NCBI RefSeq assembly: GCF_022374895.2
Contig: NZ_CP092423.2
Coordinates: 434,001-498,000 of the forward strand
Origin: Mycobacterium lentiflavum
Lineage (GTDB): Bacteria; Actinomycetota; Actinomycetes; Mycobacteriales; Mycobacteriaceae
Length of the DNA: 64,000 nt
Direction: 5' to 3'
Below, piece after piece: positions 51,157 through 62,082 of this stretch; position 1 is the stretch's first letter; the number at the start of each line of letters is the position of its first letter. A program made the position numbers and the translations under genes. The notes beneath the pieces are model-generated. The model worked only from the letters and a program-made list of their open reading frames with translations. It was not told the DNA's origin and did not search any database.

Positions 51157-52299
51157 ATGCCTTTTCCGCGCACTCTGGCCGCGCTGCTCGCCGCCACCGC
51201 TGTGGTGGCGGCGTGTGGGCACGACACCGGCCGGCCCCCCGCATCCACGAGCAGCAAGGTGGTCGCCGCACCTCCGGCGCCACCGGTTTGTGGCGACCCC
51301 ACAGCCAAGCTGTCGACCCGCGACAAGCTGGCCCAGTTGCTGATGGTCGGGGTGAAGAACGCCGACGACGCCCGCGCGGTGGTCAACGGCTACCACGTCG
51401 GCGGCATTTTCATCGGCAGCTGGACAGACCTGGACATCTTCAAGGGTCCACTGGCCGAGATCGCGGGCAGCGCGGGGCCGCTGCCGTTGGCGGTCAGCGT
51501 CGACGAAGAAGGCGGCCGGGTATCGCGGCTGAAATCGCTGATCGGGACCGCCCCCGCACCCCGGCAGCTGGCCCAGAGTCAAACCGTCGAGCAGGTCCGC
51601 GACCAGGCGGCCCAGCGCGGCAAGAAGATGCACGACCTGGGCATCACCGTCGACTTCGCGCCGGTGGTCGATGTCTCCGACGAGCCGGACGACGCCGTGA
51701 TCGGGAACCGCTCGTTCAGCAACGACCCGGCCGTCGTCACCGCGTACGCCGGGGCCTACGCGCAGGGCCTGCGCGACGCCGGCGTGCTGCCGGTGCTCAA
51801 ACACTTCCCCGGCCACGGGCACGGGTCCGGGGATTCGCACCAGGGCGGCGTCGTCACACCGCCGCTGAGCGATCTGCAAACCAGCGACCTGGTGCCGTAT
51901 CGGACGCTGATCACCGCGACACCCGTCGCTGTCATGGTGGGCCACCTGCAGGTTCCCGGGCTGACCGGCGACGACCCGGCCAGTTTGAGCCGGCCTGCGG
52001 TGCAATTGCTGCGCGACGGCATCGGCTACGGGGCCCCACCCTTCAACGGGCCGGTGTTCAGCGACGACCTGTCCAGCATGGCCGCAATCTCCGACCGGTT
52101 CGGCGTTGCCGAAGCGGCGCTGCGGAGTTTGCAGGCCGGCATCGATGTCGCGCTGTGGGTCACCACCGACGAAGTCCCCGCGGTCCTGGACCGCCTTGAA
52201 AAGGCAGTATCCGCAGGCGAATTGGCGTTGCCGGCGGTGGACCAATCGCTGGTTCGGGTGGCCACGATGAAGGGACCCGCCCGCACGTGTGGACACTGA
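51157..52299 (+). CDS. lpqI: LpqI, lipoprotein beta-N-acetylglucosaminidase (GH3)
   Basis: Family 3 glycoside hydrolase that releases N-acetylglucosamine from cell-wall muropeptides during peptidoglycan recycling. A signal peptide ends in the lipobox VVAACG, so it is a lipoprotein of 380 residues. NagZ-type motifs are obvious: VSVDEEGGRVSRLKSLIG, LKHFPGHGHGSGDSHQGG with the Asp-His pair, and the nucleophile Asp in PVFSDDLSSMAAI. A proline-rich linker follows the lipid anchor. M. tuberculosis LpqI is 388 residues. It is divergent from the small exported proteins and followed after 66 bases by a TetR gene. Confidence 0.94.
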   Translation: MPFPRTLAALLAATAVVAACGHDTGRPPASTSSKVVAAPPAPPVCGDPTAKLSTRDKLAQLLMVGVKNADDARAVVNGYHVGGIFIGSWTDLDIFKGPLAEIAGSAGPLPLAVSVDEEGGRVSRLKSLIGTAPAPRQLAQSQTVEQVRDQAAQRGKKMHDLGITVDFAPVVDVSDEPDDAVIGNRSFSNDPAVVTAYAGAYAQGLRDAGVLPVLKHFPGHGHGSGDSHQGGVVTPPLSDLQTSDLVPYRTLITATPVAVMVGHLQVPGLTGDDPASLSRPAVQLLRDGIGYGAPPFNGPVFSDDLSSMAAISDRFGVAEAALRSLQAGIDVALWVTTDEVPAVLDRLEKAVSAGELALPAVDQSLVRVATMKGPARTCGH

Positions 52300-52314
52300 C
52301 CGGCCGCTCGATCG

Positions 52315-52328
52315 TTACCCTGGAGTCA
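52315..52328 (+). promoter_or_regulatory. near-match to the TTAC-N6-GTAA operator over the Rv0238-type tetR promoter
   Basis: TTACCCTGGAGTCA differs by one base from the TTAC-N6-GTAA pattern at fabG4/fadA2 and fadE5. It overlaps a TACCCT -10-like box and ends 37 bases before the tetR ATG. Confidence 0.5.
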
Positions 52329-52365
52329 GATTGACGGAGCCCGACGGGCTTGAAAGGGCGCAGCG

Positions 52366-52995
52366 ATGGCAGGTGGTACCAAGCGGCTACCGCGTGCTGT
52401 CCGGGAACAGCAAATGCTCGACGCGGCCGTGCAGATGTTCTCGGTCAACGGCTACCACGAGACGTCGATGGACACCATCGCCGCCGCGGCCGAGATTTCC
52501 AAGCCGATGCTCTACCTGTACTACGGCTCCAAAGAGGACTTGTTCGGCGCCTGCCTGAATCGCGAGATGACCCGGTTCATCGACGCGGTGCGCGCCGACA
52601 TCGACTTCAGTCAAAGCCCGAGGGACCTGCTGCGCAACACCATCGGGTCGTTCCTGCGTTACATCGACGCCAACCGAGCGTCCTGGATCGTGATGTACAC
52701 CCAGGCCATCAGCTCGCAGGCGTTTGCCCACACGGTGCGTGAGGGACGTGAGCAGATCATCGAGCTGGTGGCCGGCCTGGTGCGCGAAAACAGTCGCACG
52801 CCGCGCACGGATGCCGAGCATCAGATGATGGCCGTCGCGCTGGTGGGCGCCGGCGAGGCGATGGCCAACCGGCTGTCCACCGGCGACATCGACGTCGACG
52901 ATGCGGCCGAGCTGATGATCGACTTATTCTGGCACGGCCTTCGGGGCGTGCCGGTGGATCACGACGCCAGCGCCTCGACGCGCAATGCGGGCTAG
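52366..52995 (+). CDS. TetR-family regulator, Rv0238-type
   Basis: A 209-residue regulator (204 in Rv0238). The DNA-binding part is MLDAAVQMFSVNGYHETSMD, TIAAAAEISKPMLYLYYG and SKEDLFGACLNREM. The ligand domain includes FLRYIDANRASWIVMYTQAI. AAGGG lies 12 bases before the ATG. An imperfect copy of a palindrome found at fabG4/fadA2 and fadE5 covers its promoter, which would make this protein the natural candidate regulator of that fatty-acid module. That link is inference from a shared 14-base motif. It is 9 bases upstream of the CLC gene, so they are likely co-transcribed. Confidence 0.92.
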   Translation: MAGGTKRLPRAVREQQMLDAAVQMFSVNGYHETSMDTIAAAAEISKPMLYLYYGSKEDLFGACLNREMTRFIDAVRADIDFSQSPRDLLRNTIGSFLRYIDANRASWIVMYTQAISSQAFAHTVREGREQIIELVAGLVRENSRTPRTDAEHQMMAVALVGAGEAMANRLSTGDIDVDDAAELMIDLFWHGLRGVPVDHDASASTRNAG

Positions 52996-53004
52996 ATTCG
53001 TGCA

Positions 53005-54273
53005 GTGCCCCGCGTGCGTGCCTGGACCTCGGGACGCAATGTCGACTTCTTCTGTGCCGTCGTCATTGTGGGCCTGTTGGCGGGGGTCGCCGGACTGTCG
53101 ACGACGTTCGTGTTGCGCTTTGTTCAGCACCTGACCTACAACTACAGTTTCGGCACCCTGCTGTCCGGGGTCACCGGCAGCAGCCCGGTCCGCCGCGCGC
53201 TGGGGCCGATGGTCGGCGCGGCGCTGGCCGGGCTGGGCTGGTGGATGCTGCGGCGCCGAGCCGAGGTGCCGCCGCTGGCCGGAACGATCGCCCGCCACGA
53301 GCGGATACCGCGGCTGTCCTGGAGCATCGACGCCATGCTGCAGGTGCTGTTGGTCGGCTCGGGGGCATCCCTGGGCCGGGAGGGTGCGCCACGCCAATTC
53401 GCGGCTGCGCTCGGCGATTTCGGGACCGGCTGGCTGAGGCGGCTGTCCAGCCGCGACCGCGAGATCCTGCTGGCGTGCGCGGCCGGTGCCGGGCTGGGCG
53501 CGGTGTACGCCGTGCCGCTGGCCGGCGCGTTGTTCTCGGTGCGGATCATGCTCAACACCTGGCATCCCCGGGCGCTGGGCGCGGCATGTCTGACCTCCAG
53601 CCTGGCCGTCGCGATCGGCTCGGCCATCACCCGCGATCAGCCCAACCTGCAGTGGCCGATCGGGGAGTCCACCTACCTGCTGACCGCGCACGGGCTGGTC
53701 ATGGCCCCGGTTGCGCTGGCGACGGGCCTGGCGTTCAACCGGCTGATGGCCGCGGCGCGCCCGGCCCGCCAGATCCGCAGCTGGGTGCTGATTCCCGGGC
53801 TCGCCGGCGCCGGGCTGGTGATCGGCATCTGCTCGCATTGGTGGCCCGAATTGCCCGGCAACGGCCGCAGCATCCTGACCGTCAGTCTGGCCAGCGGGCT
53901 GACGCTGACCGCGGCGATCGCGATCCTGGTATTGAAGCCGCTGTTGACCGCCCTGTTCCTGCGCGCCGGCGGTGCCGGCGGGATGCTCACGCCGTCGCTG
54001 GCCACCGGCGCTGCCGCCGGGACGGTGCTGGTGTTGGCGATCAATTGGATCACCGGGACTCACCTACACGTGCCGGCGGTCTCGCTGGCCGGCGCCGCCG
54101 GGGTACTCGCGGTCACCCAGGGCTCGCCGATCTGGGCGGCGATCTTCGTCTGGGAGCTGGCCCGCCCGCCGCTATGGCTGTTCGGAGTTTTCCTGCTGAC
54201 CGCGACCGGCGCGCACGGCCTGAAAAAGCTGCTCAGCGTGCGCACCCAGATGCACGACGAACGCGCCGGCTGA
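53005..54273 (+). CDS. CLC-family chloride channel/transporter
   Basis: A 422-residue integral membrane protein of the CLC family. The three selectivity regions are visible: GSGASLGREGAPRQFAAALG, containing the gating Glu of the GREG motif, AVYAVPLAGALFSVRIML, and RAGGAGGMLTPSLATGAAAG. About ten hydrophobic helices are present. The first GSG(I/E)P motif of classical antiporters is not clear and the inner-gate Tyr cannot be assigned, so channel and antiporter modes cannot be separated. The GTG start follows the TetR stop by 9 bases. At this place M. tuberculosis has the Rv0239-Rv0240 toxin-antitoxin genes instead. It is convergent with htdX, 8 bases apart. Confidence 0.9.
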   Translation: MPRVRAWTSGRNVDFFCAVVIVGLLAGVAGLSTTFVLRFVQHLTYNYSFGTLLSGVTGSSPVRRALGPMVGAALAGLGWWMLRRRAEVPPLAGTIARHERIPRLSWSIDAMLQVLLVGSGASLGREGAPRQFAAALGDFGTGWLRRLSSRDREILLACAAGAGLGAVYAVPLAGALFSVRIMLNTWHPRALGAACLTSSLAVAIGSAITRDQPNLQWPIGESTYLLTAHGLVMAPVALATGLAFNRLMAAARPARQIRSWVLIPGLAGAGLVIGICSHWWPELPGNGRSILTVSLASGLTLTAAIAILVLKPLLTALFLRAGGAGGMLTPSLATGAAAGTVLVLAINWITGTHLHVPAVSLAGAAGVLAVTQGSPIWAAIFVWELARPPLWLFGVFLLTATGAHGLKKLLSVRTQMHDERAG

Positions 54274-54281
54274 GCCGTTCG

Positions 54282-55127
54282 CTACAGCGGCCGGACGCTG
54301 CCGGTCAAATGCGGATAGCCCTTGGCGATGTTGCGCAGCGAAAGCTCCCAGCTGCCCCGGTCGTTTTCGTCGATGTAGAGACCCAAGGTCGCGGGCAGGA
54401 TCACCGGCTTGCCGAACCGCACCGAGTACGTCGCCGCGTCGGGTATCCGGGCCTCGATGTTAGCCAATACCGCTGCGGCGCTGAACATTCCGTGCGCAAT
54501 AACGGTCGGGAATCCGAATAGCCTGGCGGCGATCGGGTTGGTGTGGATCGGATTGTGATCACCGCCGATGACGGCATAGCGGCGGATCTGGCCAGGCGTG
54601 ATGCGGAGCACGGCGGGCGGTGGCGGCAGCTTCGGCTGTTTCTGCGGTGGGGGTTTGGGTTCGTCGGACAGGCTGGTGCGCTGCTGATGCAGGAAGGTCG
54701 TCACCTGATGCCACGCGGGTTCGTTGCCGACATGTAAGTCGGTCACCAGGTCGACGAGCAGTCCCTTGCGGTGCTCGCGCAAATTCTCGGCGTGCACCCG
54801 CACCCCGACGGTGTCGGTGACCGCGATCGGCCGGTACTGCGTGATGTGGTTCTCGGTGTGCACCGAACCCATTGCGGCGAAAGGGAAGTCAAATCCCGTC
54901 ACCAACGACATCAGCGTCGGGAAGGTCAGCGCGAACGGGTAGGTGAGCGGCACGTTGTTGCCGTAGCGCAGACCCGTGATCGCGGCGTACTCGGCCACGT
55001 TCGTCTGGTCGATCGGCAGTTCCTCGACGGTCACCGCGCGGCTGGGCAGCTGATCCGTCCGGGACACCAGGGGCAGCGCCCCGGCGGCCGCTCGCAGCAT
55101 GTTCCGCAGGCCGCTTGGCTGATTCAT
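54282..55127 (-). CDS. htdX: HtdX, MaoC-type (3R)-hydroxyacyl-thioester dehydratase
   Basis: A 281-residue dehydratase with two hotdog domains (280 in M. tuberculosis). The second domain holds the hydratase-2 motif YAVIGGDHNPIHTNPIAARL followed by FGFPTVIAHGMFSAAAVL, giving the catalytic Asp and His. The first domain lacks the motif, as usual. A Pro/Lys-rich linker (EPKPPPQKQPKLPPPP) separates them. AAGGAG lies six bases before the ATG. It follows fabG4 by 71 bases on the same strand: ketoreductase and dehydratase together carry out the reductive steps of acyl-chain extension, or the reverse. Confidence 0.94.
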   Translation of the reverse strand: MNQPSGLRNMLRAAAGALPLVSRTDQLPSRAVTVEELPIDQTNVAEYAAITGLRYGNNVPLTYPFALTFPTLMSLVTGFDFPFAAMGSVHTENHITQYRPIAVTDTVGVRVHAENLREHRKGLLVDLVTDLHVGNEPAWHQVTTFLHQQRTSLSDEPKPPPQKQPKLPPPPAVLRITPGQIRRYAVIGGDHNPIHTNPIAARLFGFPTVIAHGMFSAAAVLANIEARIPDAATYSVRFGKPVILPATLGLYIDENDRGSWELSLRNIAKGYPHLTGSVRPL

Positions 55128-55198
55128 TCGTTCTCCTTGAGCTTCGGCTGAATTGTCCGCTCCTCAGCGGGCCGTTCCCGCCCGCATCGTCACCGGAC

Positions 55199-56563
55199 TC
55201 AGGCGCCCAGCATGGCCTGGCCGCAGACGCGAATGACGTTGCCGGTCACCGCGTTTGACGCCGGACTGGCGAAGTAGGCGATCGTCTCGGCGACGTCGAC
55301 CGGCTGCCCGCCCTGCAGCAGCGAGTTCATCCGGCGGCCCACCTCGCGGGTAGCCAGCGGAATCGCTTCGGTCATCTTGGTTTCGATGAATCCCGGCGCC
55401 ACCGCGTTGATCGTGATGCCCTTCTCGTGCAGCTCCGGCGCCAGCGCCTGGGTGAGGCCGATCATCCCGGCCTTCGTGGTGGCGTAGTTGGTCTGCCCGC
55501 GGTTGCCGGCAATGCCGGCCATCGATGACAAGCCGATCACCCGGCCACCCTCGCCGATGCTGCCGTTTCCGATTAGCCCTTCGGTAAGTCGTTGCGGGGC
55601 TAGCAGATTGACGGCGAGGACGGAGTCCCAGCGGGCGTCGTCCATGTTGGCGAGCAGCTTGTCGCGCGTGATGCCGGCGTTGTTGACCAGCACATCGGCG
55701 TGCCCGGCGTAGTGGTCGCGCAGGTGCTCGGTGATCTTGTCGACGGCGTCGTCGGCGGTGACGTCGAGCCAAAGCGCTGTGCCGCCCACCCGGCTCGCGG
55801 TTTCGGCCAGCGCCTCGGCAGCAGACTCCACGTCGATAGCGACGACACGCGCACCGTCGCGGGCGAACACCTCGGCGATCGTCGCGCCGATGCCGCGGGC
55901 GGCACCGGTCACGATCGCCACCTTGCCGTCCAGCGGTCGGTCCCAGTCCGCCGGCGGGGTGGAGTCGTCGGCACCCAGGTAGAAGACCTGGCCGTCCACA
56001 TAGGCCGACTTGGCCGAAAGGATAAACCGCAGAGTCGATTCCAGGCCCGTCGCGGCCGGTTTGGCGTCCGGCGACAGGTAGACCAGCGCCACGGTCGAGC
56101 CGTGGCGCAGCTCCTTGCCCAGCGAGCGGGTGAAGCCCTCCAGTGCGCGCTGCGCGATCCGCTCGTCGGTGCTTCCCGCAGCGTCGGGTGTGGTGCCGAC
56201 CACAACCACGCGCGCGCAGTGGGCAAGATTACGCAGGAGCGGTGTGAAGAAATCGTGCAGCGCCTTGAGCCCGTTGGGCGCCTTAATTCCGGTGGCGTCG
56301 AAGACCAGCCCGCCGAACCGGTCGGCCCAGCGGCCACCCAGATTGTTGCTGACCACGTCGTAGTCGTTGTCCAGCGCCGCCCGCAGCGGCTCGACGACCC
56401 TGCCTTCGCCGCCGATCAGCAAGGATCCGGGCAGCGGTGGGTCACCGGCGGAGTACCTGCGCAGGTTCTCGGGTTGCGGAACACCAAGTTGCTTTGCAAC
56501 AAAGGATCCGGGACCGGAGTTGACAACGTGTGAGAACAGATCGGACGAACGATTGGGAGCCAC
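55199..56563 (-). CDS. fabG4: FabG4, high-molecular-weight 3-oxoacyl-CoA/ACP reductase
   Basis: A 454-residue short-chain dehydrogenase, exactly the length of M. tuberculosis FabG4, the NADH-dependent long FabG acting on long-chain 3-oxoacyl-CoA. An N-terminal flavodoxin-like domain of about 200 residues, without a cofactor motif, precedes the true Rossmann domain: [34 protein letters not shown], and the Ser-Tyr-Lys triad in [20 protein letters not shown] and TTKAG. The C-terminal [10 protein letters not shown] is characteristic. The frame is open to 57961; the GTG at 56563 matches the known N-terminus and has GGAAGG upstream. Divergent from fadA2 across a 129-base promoter with a shared operator. 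Confidence 0.96.
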   Translation of the reverse strand: MAPNRSSDLFSHVVNSGPGSFVAKQLGVPQPENLRRYSAGDPPLPGSLLIGGEGRVVEPLRAALDNDYDVVSNNLGGRWADRFGGLVFDATGIKAPNGLKALHDFFTPLLRNLAHCARVVVVGTTPDAAGSTDERIAQRALEGFTRSLGKELRHGSTVALVYLSPDAKPAATGLESTLRFILSAKSAYVDGQVFYLGADDSTPPADWDRPLDGKVAIVTGAARGIGATIAEVFARDGARVVAIDVESAAEALAETASRVGGTALWLDVTADDAVDKITEHLRDHYAGHADVLVNNAGITRDKLLANMDDARWDSVLAVNLLAPQRLTEGLIGNGSIGEGGRVIGLSSMAGIAGNRGQTNYATTKAGMIGLTQALAPELHEKGITINAVAPGFIETKMTEAIPLATREVGRRMNSLLQGGQPVDVAETIAYFASPASNAVTGNVIRVCGQAMLGA

Positions 56564-56618
56564 TGAGCTGCCTTCCGTTTCTTGGGTGCCGTACAAGCCA
56601 ACCGTATCGGGGACGAAC

Positions 56619-56632
56619 TTACTGCAGAGTAA
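56619..56632. promoter_or_regulatory. TTAC-N6-GTAA operator between fabG4 and fadA2
   Basis: TTACTGCAGAGTAA is a dyad (CTTACT-GCAG-AGTAAG when extended by one base). It is 56 bases from the fabG4 start and 60 from the fadA2 start, in position to control both. A TAGTAT box at 56643-56648 may be the fadA2 -10 element. Confidence 0.65.
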
Positions 56633-56692
56633 GAACCGTGGGTAGTATGGGTTCCAACGGCCAATCCCCCAAACTGACAATTGGAGATGAAC

Positions 56693-58039
56693 GTGGCCCC
56701 TGCAAGTTCGCAGCCAAGTAATCGGGCAGCCCAGACGAGTATGAAGTCCCGGCGACGCGTCGCCGTGCTGGGCGGCAATCGCATTCCGTTCGCACGGTCC
56801 GACGGTGCCTACGCCGAGGCGTCCAATCAGGACATGTTCACTGCGGCCCTGGGTGGTCTGGTGGACCGGTTCGGGTTGGGCGGGCAACGACTGGGCCTGG
56901 TCGTCGGCGGTGCGGTGCTCAAACACAGCCGCGACTTCAACTTGATGCGTGAGTGTGTGCTGGGGTCCGAATTGTCTTCGTACACACCGGCATTCGACAT
57001 TCAGCAAGCGTGCGGTACCGGCTTGCAGGCGGCGATCGCGGCCGCGGACGGCATCGCGTCGGGCCGCTACGACGTCGCCGCCGCCGGCGGGGTGGACACC
57101 ACGTCCGACCCGCCGATCGGCCTGGGCGACAACCTGCGCCGCACCCTGCTGAAGTTGCGCCGGTCCAAGTCCAACCTGCAACGGTTGAAGCTGGTGGGCA
57201 CGCTGCCCGCCACCCTCGGCGTCGAAATCCCGGCCAACAGCGAACCGCGCACCGGGCTGTCGATGGGCGAGCACGCCGCCATCACCGCCAAGCAGATGGG
57301 GATCAAGCGGGTCGACCAGGACGAGTTGGCGGTCGCCAGCCACCACAACATGGCGGCGGCCTACGACCGCGGCTTTTTCGACGACCTCGTCACCCCCTTC
57401 CTGGGGTTGTACCGCGACGACAACCTGCGGGCCAACTCCAGCACCGAGAAGCTCGCCACGCTGCGCCCGGTATTCGGCGTCAAGGCCGGCGACGCGACGA
57501 TGACGGCGGGCAACTCGACCCCATTGACCGACGGCGCCTCGGTCGCCCTGCTGGCCACCGATGAGTGGGCCGCCGAGCATTCGGTGCCCGTGCTGGCCTA
57601 CCTGGTGGACGCGGAGACCGCCGCGGTCGACTACGTCAACGGGCGTGACGGGCTGCTGATGGCGCCGACGTATTCGGTGCCCCGACTGCTCGCTCGCAAC
57701 GGCCTGAGCCTGCAGGATTTCGACTTCTACGAGATCCACGAGGCCTTTGCGTCGGTGGTGCTGGCGCATCTGCAGGCGTGGGCGTCCGAGGAGTACTGCA
57801 AGGAACGGCTGGGCCTCGACGCCGCGCTCGGATCGATCGACCGGTCCAAACTCAACGTCAACGGTTCGTCGCTGGCCGCCGGCCACCCGTTCGCGGCCAC
57901 CGGAGGGCGCATCCTGGCCCAGGCCGCCAAACAACTGGCCGAGAAGAAAACCGAGCACCAAGGCGGGGGTCCGGTGCGTGCGCTGATCTCGATCTGTGCG
58001 GCCGGCGGGCAGGGTGTAGCGGCCATTTTGGAGGCCTGA
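56693..58039 (+). CDS. fadA2: FadA2, acetyl-CoA acyltransferase (thiolase)
   Basis: Thiolase that cleaves 3-oxoacyl-CoA or condenses two acyl-CoAs. With the GTG at 56693, preceded by GGAG, it has 448 residues (440 in M. tuberculosis) and the nucleophilic Cys is C107 in [14 protein letters not shown]. The other catalytic motifs are [35 protein letters not shown] and [12 protein letters not shown] with the second Cys. An ATG two codons upstream is the alternative start. It is divergent from fabG4 and convergent with fadE5, with two strong terminators between. Together fadE5, htdX, fabG4 and fadA2 provide all four beta-oxidation-type steps. Confidence 0.96.
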   Translation: MAPASSQPSNRAAQTSMKSRRRVAVLGGNRIPFARSDGAYAEASNQDMFTAALGGLVDRFGLGGQRLGLVVGGAVLKHSRDFNLMRECVLGSELSSYTPAFDIQQACGTGLQAAIAAADGIASGRYDVAAAGGVDTTSDPPIGLGDNLRRTLLKLRRSKSNLQRLKLVGTLPATLGVEIPANSEPRTGLSMGEHAAITAKQMGIKRVDQDELAVASHHNMAAAYDRGFFDDLVTPFLGLYRDDNLRANSSTEKLATLRPVFGVKAGDATMTAGNSTPLTDGASVALLATDEWAAEHSVPVLAYLVDAETAAVDYVNGRDGLLMAPTYSVPRLLARNGLSLQDFDFYEIHEAFASVVLAHLQAWASEEYCKERLGLDAALGSIDRSKLNVNGSSLAAGHPFAATGGRILAQAAKQLAEKKTEHQGGGPVRALISICAAGGQGVAAILEA

Positions 58040-58234
58040 CCTGCGGTTGTGCGATAACGGCCGATCCGCACCGGTCGCGAATGAGGTTCGTCACAACTGA
58101 TTAGCGAGACCAGGGGACGGGTAAACGTTGTGCGGATTGTCCCGTGTTGTGGTCTGACCCCCCGACCCCGACGGCAACACGGGGCATCCCCTATTCGATC
58201 GCCGGTCTGAGAATTGACGGGCGTACGAAAAGGG

Positions 58235-58272
58235 CCGCCGCTGGTTTGAGGGGATCCAGCGGCGGTCTTTTT
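58235..58272 (+). terminator. intrinsic terminator after fadA2
   Basis: CCGCCGCTGG (58235-58244) pairs with CCAGCGGCGG (58256-58265) over an 11-base loop and is followed by TCTTTTT. This is a textbook rho-independent terminator, rare in mycobacteria. The 195 bases before it, from the fadA2 stop, hold no gene. Confidence 0.9.
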
Positions 58273-58293
58273 GGTACCGCCCGCCAGAGACTC

Positions 58294-58329
58294 AAAATCC
58301 CCCGCTTCAGCGTGGAAGCGGGGGATTTT
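58294..58329. terminator. bidirectional terminator between fadA2 and fadE5
   Basis: AAAATCCCCCGCTTC and its exact reverse complement form a 15-bp stem around a six-base loop. Each end has an A4/T4 tract, so it can stop transcripts from both sides. It lies 23 bases from the fadE5 stop. Confidence 0.9.
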
Positions 58330-58351
58330 GCGTGTTGTGCTGGTCGGGCCT

Positions 58352-60187
58352 TTAGAAGGCGGCCTCGTCCAGCTCCATGATGTCGTTGTCCAGCGTCTCG
58401 ATCACCTCGCGGGTGCCGGCCAACAGCGGCAGGAAGTTCTTCGCGAAGAACGACGCGACCGCGATCTTGCCCTCGTAGAAGGACCGCTCGGCACCACTGG
58501 CGCCGGCGTCGAGCGCCTGCACGGCCACCGCCGCCTGACGCTGCAGCAACCAGCCGATCACCAGGTCACCGACGCTCATCAGGAAGCGAACCGAACCCAG
58601 GCCCACCTTGTACAGGCTGGAGATGTCCTCCTGGGCGGCCATCAAGTAGCCGGTCAGGGTGGCGGCCATGGCCTGGACATCTTCGAGGGCCTTGGCCAGG
58701 TGCTCGCGCTCCGTCTTCAGCCGGCCGTTGCCGGCCTCGGCGTCGACGAACTTCTGGATCTGCTCCGACACGTGCGCGAGCGCCACACCCTTGTCGCGGA
58801 CGATCTTGCGGAAGAAGAAGTCCTGCGCCTGGATGGCCGTGGTGCCCTCGTAGAGGGAGTCGATCTTGGCGTCCCGGATGTACTGCTCGATCGGGTAGTC
58901 CTGCAAGAAGCCGGACCCACCGAACGTCTGCAGGCTCTCGGTCAGCTTCGCGTAGGCCTGCTCGGAGCCCACCCCCTTGACCACCGGCAGCATCAGGTCG
59001 TTGACCTTGACCGCCAGGTCGGCGTCCACCCCGTAGAGCGCCTCGGCGACAGCCGCGTCCTGGTAGGTCGCGGTGAACAGGTACAGCGCGCGCAGACCCT
59101 CGGCGTAGGCCTTCTGGGTCATCAGCGACCGGCGCACGTCCGGGTGGTGCGTGATGCTGACCCGCGGTGCGGTCTTGTCGGTCATCTGGGTCATGTCGGC
59201 GCCCTGCACGCGGGACTTCGCGTACTCCAGTGCGTTCAGGTAACCGGTGGACAGGGTGGCAATTGCCTTGGTGCCGACCATCATCCGGGCCATCTCAATG
59301 ACCTCGAACATCTGCGCGATGCCGTTGTGCACCTCGCCGACCAGCCAGCCCTTCGCGGGCACGTCGTGCTGACCGAACGACAGCTCACACGTCGCGGAGA
59401 CCTTCAGGCCCATCTTGTGCTCGACGTTGGTGACGAACACCCCGTTGCGCTCGCCGAGCTCGCCCGTTTCGTGGTCGAACAGGAACTTCGGCACGATGAA
59501 CAGCGACAGTCCCTTGGTGCCGGGGCCGGCACCCTCGGGGCGGGCCAGCACCAGGTGCACGATGTTCTCGAACAGGTCGTCAGAGTCGGCGGACGTGATG
59601 AACCGCTTGACTCCGTCGATGTGCCAGGAGCCGTCCTCCTGCTGGACCGCCTTGGTACGGCCGGCGCCGACATCCGAGCCGGCGTCCGGCTCGGTCAGCA
59701 CCATGGTCGCGCCCCAGCCGCGCTCGGCGCACATCACGGCCCACTTCTTCTGCTCCTCGGTACCGAGGTGGTAGATGATGTTCGCGAAGCCGGCGCCGCC
59801 GGCGTACATCCACACCGCCGGGTTGGCGCCGAGGATGTGCTCGTGCAGGGCCCACACCAGCGCCTTGGGCATCGGCATGCCGCCCAGCACCTCGTCGATG
59901 CCGGCCTTGTCCCAGCCGGCCTCGGTCACGGCGCGAACGGACTTCTTGAAGGACTCGGGCAGGGTAACCGCGTGAGTCTTCGGGTCGAACACCGGCGGAT
60001 TGCGGTCGCCGTCGACGAACGACTCGGCGACCGGCCCCTCGGCCAGCCGGCTCATTTCGGTAAGCATTTCTTGGGCGGTGTCGGCATCGAGGTCGCTGAA
60101 TGCGCCTTGGCCGAGCGCCTGGTCAACGCCCAACACCTCGAACAGGTTGAATACCTGGTCACGGACGTTGCTCTTGTAGTGGCTCAC
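58352..60187 (-). CDS. fadE5: FadE5, acyl-CoA dehydrogenase with broad chain-length range
   Basis: A 611-residue acyl-CoA dehydrogenase, the same length as M. tuberculosis FadE5. It begins [23 protein letters not shown] and substrate motifs are [18 protein letters not shown] and [19 protein letters not shown]; the catalytic Glu is in [20 protein letters not shown]-terminal helical extension (about 130 residues) is typical of this long class. The frame opens at 60214, but GTG 60187 with GGAGGAG upstream is the right start. A TTAC-N6-GTAA palindrome lies 54 bases upstream, shared with fabG4/fadA2. In M. tuberculosis FadE5 accepts short to long saturated acyl-CoAs, by published work as I remember it. 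Confidence 0.96.
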   Translation of the reverse strand: MSHYKSNVRDQVFNLFEVLGVDQALGQGAFSDLDADTAQEMLTEMSRLAEGPVAESFVDGDRNPPVFDPKTHAVTLPESFKKSVRAVTEAGWDKAGIDEVLGGMPMPKALVWALHEHILGANPAVWMYAGGAGFANIIYHLGTEEQKKWAVMCAERGWGATMVLTEPDAGSDVGAGRTKAVQQEDGSWHIDGVKRFITSADSDDLFENIVHLVLARPEGAGPGTKGLSLFIVPKFLFDHETGELGERNGVFVTNVEHKMGLKVSATCELSFGQHDVPAKGWLVGEVHNGIAQMFEVIEMARMMVGTKAIATLSTGYLNALEYAKSRVQGADMTQMTDKTAPRVSITHHPDVRRSLMTQKAYAEGLRALYLFTATYQDAAVAEALYGVDADLAVKVNDLMLPVVKGVGSEQAYAKLTESLQTFGGSGFLQDYPIEQYIRDAKIDSLYEGTTAIQAQDFFFRKIVRDKGVALAHVSEQIQKFVDAEAGNGRLKTEREHLAKALEDVQAMAATLTGYLMAAQEDISSLYKVGLGSVRFLMSVGDLVIGWLLQRQAAVAVQALDAGASGAERSFYEGKIAVASFFAKNFLPLLAGTREVIETLDNDIMELDEAAF

Positions 60188-60240
60188 TACTCTCCTCCTC
60201 GTTGAGAATGCCACGCTGTGGTTGAGTACTTTGGACTAAG

Positions 60241-60254
60241 TTACCCACCAGTAA
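60241..60254. promoter_or_regulatory. TTAC-N6-GTAA operator upstream of fadE5
   Basis: TTACCCACCAGTAA, extended to GTTAC-N6-GTAAC at 60240-60255, lies 54 bases upstream of the fadE5 GTG. It has the same layout as the site between fabG4 and fadA2. Confidence 0.65.
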
Positions 60255-60377
60255 CACCGCTAAATATAGCCGTTAGATCAGTGGGCGCAAGTCAATGTGA
60301 GCTAGATTTCATTGTCTAATTAACCAACCGGTTGGGATAGCCCAGCTCACGCCTTCGACAGCTCCTCTACCTGCGGC

Positions 60378-60383
60378 GATAAT
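60378..60383 (+). promoter_or_regulatory. possible -10 box for the 2OG oxygenase gene
   Basis: GATAAT ends six bases before the GTG at 60390. This would make a leaderless or nearly leaderless transcript. A weak GGGAG overlaps the same place, so it is less certain than the other cases. Confidence 0.4.
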
Positions 60384-60389
60384 GGGAGC

Positions 60390-61945
<1,556 letters not shown>

Positions 61946-62004
61946 GCCCACCGTCGCCTGAAGAAGGCGTCCGTCGCCTGAAGACGCCGAACAGGCATCA
62001 TTCG

Positions 62005-62066
62005 CGCCGAACGTGCTCCCACGGCGCAAAATCGGCCAAATTTTCGCCGTCAGTGCACGTTCGGCG
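62005..62066. repeat. long inverted repeat between the flavin reductase and sdh genes
   Basis: CGCCGAACGTGC (62005-62016) and its perfect complement GCACGTTCGGCG (62055-62066) enclose 38 bases with a second nested stem (GGCGCAAAAT against ATTTTCGCC). The structure lies between two convergent genes and would fold into a strong hairpin in either transcript. It is probably a terminator or a dispersed intergenic element. Confidence 0.75.
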
Positions 62067-62082
62067 AAAAGGAGTAACGCGT

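Noticed and set aside
55199..57961. 920-codon extension of fabG4
   Set aside because: The added part is antisense to fadA2; GTG 56563 gives the known 454-residue protein.
58271..60205. 644-codon + strand frame opposite fadE5
   Set aside because: Val/His/Leu/Gly-rich shadow of FadE5, starting inside a terminator.
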